DNA from: Musa acuminata AAA Group
Lineage: Eukaryota; Streptophyta; Magnoliopsida; Zingiberales; Musaceae
NCBI RefSeq assembly: GCF_036884655.1
Contig: NC_088331.1
Span: 19,988,001 to 20,052,000, forward strand
Reading direction: 5' to 3'
DNA length: 64,000 nt
In this document: one piece after another, positions 55,325 to 64,000 of the stretch
Numbering within the stretch: position 1 is the stretch's first letter
Layout: the number at the start of each line of letters is the position of its first letter
Position numbers and translations under genes: made by a program
The notes under the pieces: generated by a model
The model's input: only the letters and a program-made list of their open reading frames with translations
What the model was told of the DNA's origin: nothing
Database searches by the model: none

Positions 55325-56912
55325 CTACAAAAAAAGGAAAATTTTTAGGTACCTATTTGACCTTGAGTGCCTCAAAAATCGATCTATATAGCTTATCATG
55401 TTGCATTTAGTCATTTGAGGTTCTTTTAGGAATCCAAATCAATTTATGTAGACTACATTTCTTGAATGGACAATGATAAGCTTCATGCCTAAATTTGCAA
55501 CAAAAGTTACATTTGTTTCGGGATGAAACGTGCAAAATATGATCTTTAACAAAGGTGGTTGGATTTTGGTGAGAGCTACTCACAAATCTGATTTCACCTT
55601 TTCTATAAACATGACCCTTGTTGGCAAGGATCATGTTCAAGGGCTTGCTACCAACCTCAAATTTTTCTAAGGTTTCTTTGAGTAGCAAGTTTTCCCTTTT
55701 AAGTGTTTCTAGTTCGTTACATTTCATACATGGAGCTAAACTATCATTGTGCTTAACTTTTAATCTATTGAAATCACTAACAAGAGAAGTATGTTCCTTT
55801 TTTAACAATTTATATTTTTTACTAATTAATTTATATCCATCAAATAAATCAAGAAAAGAATTTAATAGTTCATGAAAGGATAAATTTGCATTAAAAGAAC
55901 TACTCACCTCATCTCCAATGGCCATTAGTGTATAGTGAGCAACTTGCTCGGTGATGGTAGGCTCATCTTCTTCGGATGCACTTGAGTCGTCCCATGTTGC
56001 TTTAAGAGCCTTCTTCTTTGGTTACCTCTTCTTGGCTAGGGAACATTCGCTCTTGTAATGTCCCGGCTTCTTACATTTGTAGCATATTACTTGATCTTTC
56101 TTGGGTTCGAATTTATTTTTAGTGTCATTTTTAAATTTGTTCTTTTTTATGAATTTTTTGAATTTCTTTATTAAGAGTGCTAAGTCTTCATCAAGGTCCT
56201 CATCACTTGAGTTTTCTTTTAAGTAGTCTTCTTAGGATTTTAGTGTCATATCCTTCTTATTCTTTGAAAGGGTGTCCTCAAGCTCTTTATGAGTTTTACT
56301 AGTCATATCATTGGTCATTAGTGACCCAATTAGTTCTTCGAGAGGAAAATTATTTAGGTCTTTGGCCTCTTGAATGGTTGTGACTTTAGGGTCCCAACTC
56401 TTTGGAAAGGAACTTAAAATTTTATTAACAAGTTCAAAATCTGAAAAACCTTTACCAAGTCTTTTTAAACCATTGATGACATCCGTAAATCAGGTGTACA
56501 TGTCTCCAATGGTCTCACTCAGTTTCATTCGAAACAACTCATAAGTATGCACTAAAAAATTAATTTTTGACTCCTTTACTCTACTAGTGCCTTCATGAGT
56601 TATTTCGAGTATGTGCCAAATATTAAAAGCAAATTCTCAAATGAACACACGATTAAACTCATTTTTATCTAAGGTACAAAATAAGACATTCATAGCCTTT
56701 GCATTTAAAGTGAAAGTCTTATTCTCCAACTCATTCCAATCGTTCATTAAAAGAGAAGACTTTTGAAACCTATTTTCTAAAATATTCCATAATTTAAAAT
56801 CCATTGAAATTAGGAAGATCCTCATTCTAGTCTTCCAATTTGTGTAATCTGTCTCATTGAACATAGGCAGACGTGTAATTGAATGACCCTCTAAGTTGCC
56901 AGCAAATGCTAT
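55325..56912 (-). pseudogene. gag: Copia C Gag, start codon lost
   Basis: The former start (56910-56912) now reads ATA, followed by AFAGNLEGHSITR, the counterpart of MAYVGNQEGHSIT in J. The gag domain (YTNWKTRMRIFL), a knuckle segment near 56075, the coiled coil (about 55690-55925) and second knuckle CNFCCKFRHEAYHC are recognisable. Several stops and shifts separate them. The UAG at 55325-55327, in frame with both sides and followed by AAA, matches the gag-pol stop in J and E. Confidence 0.87.
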
Positions 56913-56949
56913 CTCTCTTAGGTTTAAACCAAACGAGAGTGAACCTTGC

Positions 56950-56961
56950 TCTGATACCAAT
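56950..56961 (-). other. Primer binding site of copia C
   Basis: The minus strand reads TGGTATCAGAGC two bases from the 5' LTR. Confidence 0.9.
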
Positions 56962-56963
56962 TG

Positions 56964-58283
56964 TTATGATCAAGAGCAGCACTAAGAGAGGGGGGGTGAA
57001 TTAGTGTAGTGGAAAACTTTCCCGATTTTAAAGGTCTTTGTTTCGATTAAAACCGATTCCCACAAAAATAGTTTTGATTCAATCCATTTCGGAGAGAATT
57101 TGAACTTGAAAGCTTTTGTAAAAGTGCAAGAGAAGATTAAGGAGATTTGTAGTAATGTTAATTGCATAAATGAAAAGCAAACCAGAATTTAGAGTGATTT
57201 GATCAATGTGACCTATATCCACTTTCGAATTCCTCCTCTGACGAGGTCACTGGCTTCCACTAAAGGCCTTCCTTCAATAGGCGAAGGCCAATCACCTTTT
57301 ATAGCTTTTTCTCCTTTTGTCGGGTTTAGGAGACAACCCTTACAAGCCTCACTCCCCTTTCTTGGATGGTTATAAGGCTAAGAGATGAAGGAGGAGAACT
57401 CTTATCACTTTTACAATACTTTAAAACTCAAGAACTCAAGATTATGCCAATGCTTTAGTGCCCTTTCATGTAGAAAAGGGTGGGATTTTTATAGGCCCCA
57501 ATGGCTTTCAAAAGTAGAGCCAAAAGTGTTTCATCCCAGATTTTCGAGGCACTGACGATACCACTGCCATTACTAGCCGATACTACCGCCTGCAATCTGA
57601 CACTAGGAGGTACCACCGCCTGACAGAGCTTAGAGACCGAGCTCTTATGGTACCACCGCTTGACAAGGGCAGTACCACCGCTGACAGGTAATAACTGTCG
57701 GTGGTACCACTACCCAGATAACCTGGGGCATTGCTTTCTAGGCGGTGCCACCACCAGCCAAGAATTTAGGGGCTGAATGGACTGCTCAATTCGGCTCAAT
57801 TCAGCCCTATTAAGGGCCAAGTCGGCCCATAATTAAGTTAGTGGGACTATCTCCCAATCTTAACTTAATTTATGATCTAACTATGATAATTAAGACTTAA
57901 TCATAGCACTTCTTGTTCCGGTGCATCAATTGCTCTTCCGGCGAGCTTCCGGCGAACTTCCGACGAACATCCGATGAACTTTCGGTAATGCTCCGGTGGA
58001 CTCTTGGTAAGTTCCTGAACTTTATGATGATCTTCTTGGCGAGTTTCGATGAGCTTCTTTGGCAAGCTCCTAGACTTCTCGGTTGGTTCTGGTAGAACTT
58101 CTGATGAACGTCCGGACTTCCGACGAACTCTTGAACTCCCATTGAGATCTCGATCTTGACTCCGGCACAGCACCTGCTTTATGTCTTACTACTATCGTAG
58201 TTAATCCTGCATACTTTTCTCAATATAAAGATTAGTTCAAATAATTTAGAATTGACTTCATCATTAAAATCTGAGATTCAACA
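56964..58283 (-). repeat. 5' LTR of copia C (1,320 bp)
   Basis: TGTTATGATCAAGAGC...GAGATTCAACA. TATA box at 57486-57493; U3 repeats of the GGTGGTACCACC kind at about 57550-57750. Confidence 0.9.
57486..57493 (-). promoter_or_regulatory. LTR TATA box (copia C, 5' LTR)
   Basis: The minus strand reads TATAAAAA within GGCCTATAAAAATCCC. Confidence 0.65.
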
Positions 58284-58374
58284 CTTTTATATCCAAACTG
58301 CTACACTTTAGACGTAAAATTCTACTGTAGTACCTTTCTGTGATCCTCAATTTTTTTTAACCTTCCACCACCCC

Positions 58375-58702
58375 ATGCCATTAACCCATCAATAGAAAAA
58401 AGATTGAGACATCTTTGATCTATAGGCATATGCTATGACTTCTTAAGATCCAATTGATACCAAATTTGAAGCATGGGAATCTCGGATTGAGTAGCGGCTT
58501 GAATCGCGCTTGGAGGACAAATTATGCGCTTTGTTTGCAGAATTCAAAATTGGACAACTGTCGAGTCCAACCAAATCTCAGCGAGGAGAGAGTTCAGAGA
58601 GACCTCCAAAGAAGGAGGGACATCCCTCGGATATGCTTTAGCCACGCATGAGGGTGGACTTCCCGCAATGTGAAGGAGACCCGGTAGGGTGGATTTCATG
58701 CA
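58375..58702 (+). pseudogene. gag: Gypsy G Gag fragment
   Basis: It starts MPLTHQ at 58375, the same start as B's MPLTQQ, with several stops after it. Downstream it encodes DTKFEAWESRIE, RLESRLEDKLCALFAEF and RVDFPQCEGDPVGWIS, the conserved gag core. It ends at the junction with LTR fragment K near 58703, before the rest of the capsid region. Confidence 0.82.
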
Positions 58703-59923
58703 CTGACCTACTCCACTTTTGGCTTCCTCCACCGACGAGGTCACCGAGGTCAACTAGAGGCCTTCCTTCAATAGGCGAAGGCCAACCACCCTTTTATAGT
58801 TTCACTCCTTTTGACGGGCTTAGGAGACAACCCTTACAGAAATTTTCTCACCTCTCTTTACAACTCAGAACTTGGAAGAACAGAGGGAGAAGAACTTTTG
58901 GCCTTTACAACAATTTTGAGCTTTAAGAATCACAGAAAGGATCAAGATTTCGGTGTAAAATTTCTTACCTATCAGTGATGAATGGGTGGGGTATTTATAG
59001 GCCCCAACCCAGTTCAAATTTGGAGCTCAAAACTGTCAATTCCCGGAATTTCGGGATCAGGAGGTTGCACCTCCTGACTGGAGCGGTTGCACCGCCTAGC
59101 AGAGCTCGAAGATTGAGCCTCTGGGCGGTGCTACCTCCTGTCAGGGGTGGTTGCACCTCCTGATAGAGCTCGAAGACCGAGCTCAGGCGGTTGCACCTCC
59201 TGACTGAGGCGGTTGCACCGCCTAGCAGAGCTCGAAGACTGAGCTCAAGCGGTGCTACCTCTTGTCAAGGGAGGTTGCACCGCCCAGTCTCGCTCGGAGA
59301 CTGAGCCCCACGCGGTGCCACCGCCTGGCTGGGGCGGTTGCACCTCCCAGTCTCGCTCGGAGACGAAGCCTAGGCGGTGCAACCTCCTGCCTTGGGCGGT
59401 TCAACCGCCTGGCAGAAATCAAGGTCCGAATGGGTTGATCCATTAGGCCCAATTTGGGTTTTTCAGGGGCCCAATTGCCCCAAGATTAAGTTAATGGGAT
59501 CACCTCCCATTTCCAACTTAATCAATGTGCTAACTACAATTTTTCCTAAGACATTTACTGTAACTTGCTCCGGTGCGTCAATCGCTTCTTCCGGCGAACT
59601 TCTGTCGATCATCCGATGAACCCTCGGTGATGCTCCTGCGGACTTTCGGCAAACTCCTGGACTTGCGACGATTCACTTGGCGAGTTCTGACGAGCTTCTT
59701 TGGCAAGCTTATGGACTTCTCGGATTTGTTCCCGCAGAACCTCCGACGATTGTCCGAACTTCCGTCGAACTCTCGAACTCCCAACGTGATCATTGTCTTG
59801 ACTCCGGCGCAACTCCTGCTGCATGTCTTACTTTCATCGTAGTTAATCCTGCACACTTATCTCAACATATAGATTAGATAACGAATGACTATTGACTTCA
59901 TCATCAAAATCCGAGATTCAACA
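58703..59923 (-). mobile_element. K: truncated Sirevirus LTR fragment
   Basis: It begins within the transcribed leader part of the LTR (TGACCTACTCCACTTTTGGC) and ends at the normal terminus GAGATTCAACA. The end carrying the minisatellite and primer-site side is missing. It has a J/D/F-type U3 with GC-rich repeats (about 59060-59420), the palindrome with one change and a TATA box at 58992-58999. Confidence 0.85.
58992..58999 (-). promoter_or_regulatory. LTR TATA box (fragment K)
   Basis: The minus strand reads TATAAATA. Confidence 0.65.
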
Positions 59924-60119
59924 CACGAGTCTTTACAAAGTTGGACCTTCGATCTGGGTATCATTAAATATGAGTGTGCGAAGAAGACATATCGAAAATC
60001 GCCTTTCGAACACAATGGCCACTACGAATTTTTGGTAATGCTCTTTGGTCTCACCAATGCTCCCTCCACCTTCTAGAGCTTTATGAATTATATTTTCCGA
60101 AATTATCTTCGTAAGTTTG
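59924..60119 (+). pseudogene. pol: Gypsy G reverse transcriptase fragment
   Basis: It encodes [13 protein letters not shown], then after a shift HYEFLVMLFGLTNAPSTF and SFMNYIFRNYLRKFV. This is the RT block just before the FDD motif, the very block missing in gypsy A and B. Two in-frame stops and a shift disable it, a TAG replaces Gln after PSTF, and gypsy H cuts it at 60119. It shows that the parent family once had a complete RT. Confidence 0.85.
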
Positions 60120-60242
60120 TGATAAGACCCTAAAGTTTTATCGTAGGCTCTGATACCAAATGATATGACCCTAAAGTCTTATCGTCACTCTGATACAAAA
60201 TGATAAGACCCAAAAGTCTTATCGTAAAAAAGAAGAAGAGAA
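60120..60242. repeat. Triplicated LTR-end/primer-site units of gypsy H
   Basis: TGATAAGACCCTAAAGTTTT starts at 60120, and close copies start at 60161 and 60201. The first two units (41 and 40 bp) each end with a CTCTGATACCAAA-type sequence, the complement of the tRNA-Met primer site. Each unit contains the hairpin GATAAGAC...GTCTTATC. Confidence 0.85.
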
Positions 60243-60562
60243 AGGGGATGATCACTTCGAGGGGATCAGCCTCCTTTATCGCTTCGAGGGGATCAGCCCT
60301 CCTTGATCACTTCGAGGGGATCGGCCCTCCTTGATCGCTTCGAGGGGATCGGCCTCCTAGGGTTTGTCAAAAGACAGAATAATATTTTTCATAGATAACT
60401 GAAAAGAAGCAATTACATCCCTATTTATAGAGTTCCACCCAAAGTCCATCAGGACTTGAACTCTAATAATAAATAAATATTAAATAAACCTCTACTTGAC
60501 TCTAACTGAACCAAACTGACTCAATAAACATTATTCAAAAGCTCAGAAAAAGGGTCCTAACA
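60201..60562 (-). repeat. 3' LTR of gypsy H (362 bp)
   Basis: TGATAAGACCC...GGTCCTAACA, TATA box at 60422-60429. It contains four tandem units of about 28 bp of CTTCGAGGGGATCGGCC type (about 60250-60360). Confidence 0.85.
60422..60429 (-). promoter_or_regulatory. LTR TATA box (gypsy H)
   Basis: The minus strand reads TATAAATA. Confidence 0.6.
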
Positions 60563-61906
60563 GTTCTTCCCTCTTCAAATCAGCCTTGTCCTCAAGGCTG
60601 AGCAGCATCAATCTCAAGGAGCTTCTCTTTCAGCACTTTAGCCATAGACTATCTGCAATGCATCACAACTCGTTGATCAAGTAAGTATTGTCTCCACTTT
60701 TTTATAGTGTAAGTAACAGGCTGGTCTTTCAGTGTAGTAATCGTTGCATGAAACTTCTGGCCATGTATAATCAATTTTATCTTTGAACCTTTGCTATCAC
60801 AAGTGAAAATCCGTCCATCAATGATCTTTACTTCGAATCTGTCATAGTCTTCAATGTGGTGGGCCAATCGGTCAATAGTCTCACTGTCCATAAAATTATT
60901 AGTGCTACCATTATCAAGCAAAACTATAATAGGCTGATGCTCTAGAGTTCCGGCAACTTCCATAGTTTGCGGGTTAGAGTAGTCGGCTAATGTATGCATT
61001 GTATGTACGGTAGGTTCAACGTCTTTATTAGAATTTATACCTTCATGATCGGAGTCCACATTCTTAGCTTTCGGCTCCTCTCCAATTGGTTCAATCATCA
61101 GAAGTTGCCCTTGTTTACATCAGTGCTCCATACTCCATTTTTCATCATAGTACAAACCCCTTGCTGATCTTTCCTTGCTAATTTTTTTCTCATATAGATT
61201 TGCAAATGAGATCGCAGCTATCATAGTGCAGGGTTGACGAGCCTTAACTTCACACCGGATCTTTGGAATAAGCCCTTCAATAAATGTATCCAGAAGTTAT
61301 CGGTCCGACCAATCTTTAGCTTGATTTGATAATCTTTCAAACCTACTCTGATATTCTAACACTGTAGAAGTCTGACGAATTTTGGCAAGTTGGTAATCAA
61401 CATTCTTATATTCTGATGGGCCAAAGCGAACAAGAAGCCCTCTTTTGAACTACTCTCACGAAGAAACTCCGTGGAAAGTTTCATACCAATCGTACCACTA
61501 GAGTGCATCTCCCTCGAGCTGGATTGAGGCCACTTCTACCTTGGATTCTTCTAGGGTTCTATGAAAACGGAAAAAATTTTCTGCCTTACAGAACCAATTG
61601 GTCAGATCTCCATCTTTCCATCTTGAAAATTCCATCTTCATGTGTGAGTAATTTATGTCACAATCTTGGAGCCCTTTTCTTGTATTTTCAGATCTGTCCA
61701 ACGTAGAACTTGAGCCCCCATTTTGTTGAAATTTGCTGAGGCTCTCCAGTAGGCTCTTTTTGAAATCATTAAGTGTTTCTTTTAGTCGGTTCTCAATTCT
61801 GATTTCCAATGCTTCCATTTGTGCTTTCACCGAGTTATCAGTGGCCATTTCGTAAGACTGCAAATCTGTAATCTCAACTCCTATTTTTGGTGTCAGTCAA
61901 GGGCAT
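60563..61906 (-). pseudogene. gag: Gypsy H Gag and protease, RT to integrase absent
   Basis: Gag starts MPLTDTKN at 61906. After a one-base shift it continues ITDLQSYEMATDN (open 61498-61863), with MEFSRWKDGDLTNWFCKAE as gag core and SFANLYEKKIS further on. The knuckle has lost cysteines (GLYYDEKWSMEH). The protease motif reads LLDNGSTNNF where DTGS is expected, so the active site is changed. Soon after the protease the sequence joins YLLDQRVVMHC and RGQ-like tail sequence that resembles the integrase C-terminal region of A/B, then the polypurine tract TTTGAAGAGGGAAGAAC (60563-60579) and the LTR. RT, RNase H and integrase core are therefore missing. Confidence 0.78.
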
Positions 61907-63233
61907 CAACACTGTCGATGCGAAGTTGCCGAGAAGGTGGACGCCAAGGGCAGTGCTGCGGTCGCTGCGTTGGAGGAAGAGTAGCTGCCCTGTTTCTATC
62001 GTTGCATGAGGTGAGAGCGCTGGGGTTGGAAGGCAACTGCGTTGATGTGGCTGTAGCTGCTGCGACCCAAGGGGCGATCGCCTAGCAACAGGGTTGAGGC
62101 TACGGTGATGGCAACCCGTGGTTGTGGCAGAATTTGCTAAGCAAGGGGGAGGCGGCGTTAATGCGGCCGAGGTTGAGAAGAGGAATCGGTGTTGCGTGCG
62201 CTACTAGGGTTGAGGCAAGTCAGCGTACCTGCTAAGTTCGCTGTTAGAGGGTGACTGCTGCAGAACGAGGGGTTGGTCGTTGGCCGGGAGCGACGACGGT
62301 GGTTACAATCGGCGAGTACGGTAATAGAGGGTGCCACTATTTTTGTTGCTGTAGGTGGTTGCTGCGTACTCTGTTCTTGTCGCACCACCGAAGGAGTTGG
62401 CCGGAAGGATCACGAGCGGTTGAGGAGAAGGCTGCGGTGGCTGGCAGCAGCGGTGGTCGCTGGCCATAGCACAGCATTGGTAGTGGAGAAAAAGGCAGCG
62501 AGCGTCGTCGCTAGCCGGGAAGTTGTGATATTGGAGATGGGAAACTGGGTGCTCTGTTTCTATCGTACCACAGCCGGAGCCGCTGGCGATGCTGGCAACG
62601 ACGGTGTAGTGGTAATCGTGCAGCCGAGAAGTAGCGGCAGCGGTGGAGAAGGAGGAGTCGGCGATGTCACGGTTGGGAACAAGGGCAACCGGTGATTTGC
62701 CCTGTTTCTGGCACTACGGATGCAGAGCAAGGAGGATCGGTTGTTGGGAGGGATGCGACGGTCGTCGCACGGTGGCCCGCAGCGGTGATGGGTCAGCTGG
62801 GAGGCGACGGTGCTGGAGGGGAAGAGGAGTGCTGGAGGTGGCGCGGCTGCGATCGATGCAAAGTGAGGTGGGCGACGGCATTAGGGCTGGAATGGACGCT
62901 GGCAGCGTCGCCTCTTGGCAAGGGAACAGCGGCAGCGGTGGTCGCCAGCCGGGAAGCGGGGCGATGGGGGGCGCTGGCTCGAGAGTAACAGCGGCGGGTG
63001 GGCTGGCCGGAAGCAAGCGACGCATGGATGGCTGCAGCTTCTTCTTCCTCTCGTGTTTCTTCTTTTCTTTTTTTCCCTTTTTTTTTTTTTAACGAGATGG
63101 GGCAGCGAGGAGGTCGAGCGGTGGTCGAAGGTTGTTGGCTGGGGAAACAACGACAACGGTGAAGAAAGAGTTGCCTTGTAGTGGTAGTGGGGAAGAAGGG
63201 AAGCAAGGCTACGGCGGGCTGCGCTAGGGATCG
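61907..63233 (-). other. GC-rich block, probable gypsy H leader
   Basis: 1.3 kb, clearly richer in G and C than anything around it. On the + strand it is G-rich, with GGTGGTCGCTGGCC- and CTGTTTCTATCGT-like phrases that recur loosely (about 61990, 62365, 62550, 62700). A T run is at about 63079. Its position between gag and the expected 5' end makes a leader most likely. Several frames are open, but they overlap one another on both strands and are low-complexity, so I do not call genes. Confidence 0.55.
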
Positions 63234-63671
63234 TGATAGAACCCTTGCAGATTCTAAACTTAGGGTTGATCTCTTTAGGGGATCGGCCTCCTTGGAACTC
63301 TATAGGGGTTCCTCCCTCCAAGTTGCTGCTCAAAGGCTGCAAAAAAGATTCATCTATTGCTTAAGAAAAGAAAAGGAATACATGGCTATTTATAGGGCTT
63401 CTAAACCCTAACTCCTAATAGGACTCCTACTTAAGACTCTTACTTCTAACCAACTCCTAATAGGACTCCTACTCAAGACTCCTATTCCCTTACAACTCCT
63501 AATTCTTCTCTAAGAAAAAACCTCCTACATGAATGCCTCTCACAATTAGGACTCTCCTAGCTAGAGTCCTAACAGAATGTCCCTCTCAATTAGGACTCTC
63601 CTAGCTAGAGTCCTAACATTTTTACATGAATGTCCCTCTCAATTAGGACTCTCCAAGCTAGAGTCCTAATA
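63234..63671 (-). repeat. 3' LTR of gypsy I with triplicated terminus
   Basis: TGATAGAACCC to GTCCTAATA, TATA at 63387-63394. The last roughly 45-53 bp (AATGTCCCTCTCAATTAGGA to GTCCTAACA) occur three times in a row (about 63529-63671). Confidence 0.88.
63387..63394 (-). promoter_or_regulatory. LTR TATA box (gypsy I)
   Basis: The minus strand reads TATAAATA. Confidence 0.65.
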
Positions 63672-64000
63672 GACCCGCCCTCTTCAAATCAGCCTTGTCC
63701 TCGAGGCTGATGATTAATGAATTCTAGGAATTTGATCTTCAAGTCGTCATAGTTCTCCCAAGTGGCATCTTCTTTTGGTAAGTTCACCCACTGTATTAGC
63801 ACTTCATTAGTGGGTCGTCGTCGTCGAGTCACGATCCGTTGATCAATAATGGCACTTGGCTGGGTCTGGAGTTCTCTTTGGGTAGTCATATTTGGTGGGT
63901 GGCTTTGGGCTGTCTCCAAGCACCTGTTTAAAACTTTCGGTTGGCTGTTGGTTTATGGGTGATATGTCGTACTCCTTTTCAATTTAGTACCCTTATAGTG
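63672..64000 (-). pseudogene. pol: Gypsy I integrase tail and chromodomain
   Basis: The minus strand reads [21 protein letters not shown], then TRRRRPTNEVLIQWVNLPKEDATWENYDDL and FLEFINHQPRGQG. The chromodomain part (63689-63919) is open here, without the nonsense codons seen in A, so it is the best preserved of the three. VLIQW...LP.EDATWE is the usual chromovirus pattern. Upstream the integrase core is deleted, and the window ends there. Confidence 0.85.

Larger units (their letters stand above)
4423..58283 (-). mobile_element. Copia C: old Sirevirus-like element split by gypsy A
   Basis: The minus-strand copia has LTRs at 4423-5767 and 56964-58283, a primer site, degenerate gag-pol (52270-56912) and a 3' noncoding part cut by gypsy A. 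The target duplication ctttt flanks both ends. The first LTR base pair on the left has decayed from TG to TT. The LTRs have visibly diverged, and gag-pol has many stops and frameshifts, fitting its position as an outer layer. Confidence 0.9.
58284..60119 (+). mobile_element. Gypsy G, right part, with LTR fragment K inside
   Basis: It resumes after copia C with leader (58289-58374), gag (58375-58702), Sirevirus LTR fragment K (58703-59923) and RT (59924-60119). Gypsy H then interrupts it. Between gag and RT a large part of G is missing. The K insertion plus a deletion running from G gag into the K LTR explains this. Confidence 0.82.
60120..63233 (-). mobile_element. Gypsy H: short gag-protease element, 5' end interrupted by I
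   Basis: On the minus strand it has leader (61907-63233), gag-protease (60563-61906), 3' LTR (60201-60562) and two extra LTR-end/primer-site units (60120-60200). It sits in gypsy G's RT; the candidate duplication is gtttg (60115-60119). Its 5' LTR is not visible because gypsy I is inserted at 63234. It is related to A/B but a distinct family. Confidence 0.78.
63234..64000 (-). mobile_element. Gypsy I: A/B-family chromovirus, 3' end
   Basis: Minus strand. 3' LTR 63234-63671, polypurine tract 63672-63688, integrase tail and chromodomain, running off the right edge. The candidate target duplication is gatcg (63229-63233). It has the same [11 protein letters not shown] junction as A and B and a further integrase deletion near 63990 (GTACCC joined to TTATAGTG). 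Confidence 0.85.

Noticed and set aside
62273..63092. Open frames up to about 150 codons in the GC-rich block
   Set aside because: They overlap on both strands, are rich in Gly, Ala, Arg or Ser, and show no recognisable domain.

Overview
This is nuclear plant DNA made almost entirely of nested LTR retrotransposons. I see no host gene, no rRNA or tRNA gene and no CRISPR array. The elements are angiosperm Copia/Sirevirus (SIRE/Maximus type) and Ty3/Gypsy chromoviruses. All use an initiator-methionine tRNA primer site, TGGTATCAGAGC. A monocot, perhaps Zingiberales, is my guess from general resemblance; the sequence does not prove it.

Layout. The 5-bp target duplications let the nest be read directly. 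A copia remnant in + orientation (element 0, 3248-3408) is the outermost layer. It carries element 1 (1-3247, minus, running off the left edge) and gypsy G (+, starting at 3409). G is split by copia C (4423-58283, minus, duplication ctttt). C is split by gypsy A (6300-51406, minus, caaca). A holds three insertions: gypsy B (6995-29500, catac), Sirevirus E (31119-40760, +, ccatt) and gag-only Sirevirus F (42039-49704, +, aggat). B's 3' LTR holds gag-only Sirevirus D (7244-24652, accaa). D holds Sirevirus J (10577-19867, gtcaa). The deepest path, 0>G>C>A>B>D>J, has seven levels. To the right G continues with gag and reverse transcriptase scraps and a broken Sirevirus LTR (K). Gypsy H (60120-63233) follows, and gypsy I (63234 to the right edge) is inserted into H.

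How the parts relate. Three Sireviruses encode Gag-Pol: J (nearly intact, one frame with four stops), E and C. Elements 1, D and F share LTR sequence with J but carry only a shortened gag without the zinc knuckle and no pol. They look like a parasite family mobilised by J-like proteins. Gypsy A and B (and I as far as seen) share internal deletions that remove the catalytic block of reverse transcriptase and most of integrase, yet A and B have their own target duplications. They too look like a non-autonomous family. H keeps only gag, protease and a short tail.

Signals worth attention: an in-frame UAG between gag and pol at the same site in J, E and C; a second, LTR-like promoter inside E upstream of its third ORF; a shared GGCGGT-spacer-ACCGCC inverted repeat in all Sirevirus U3 regions; an 18-bp minisatellite in the transcribed leader; and tandemly repeated LTR termini, in H carrying a primer site. 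F has about 1% divergence between its LTRs and is the youngest element I dated.
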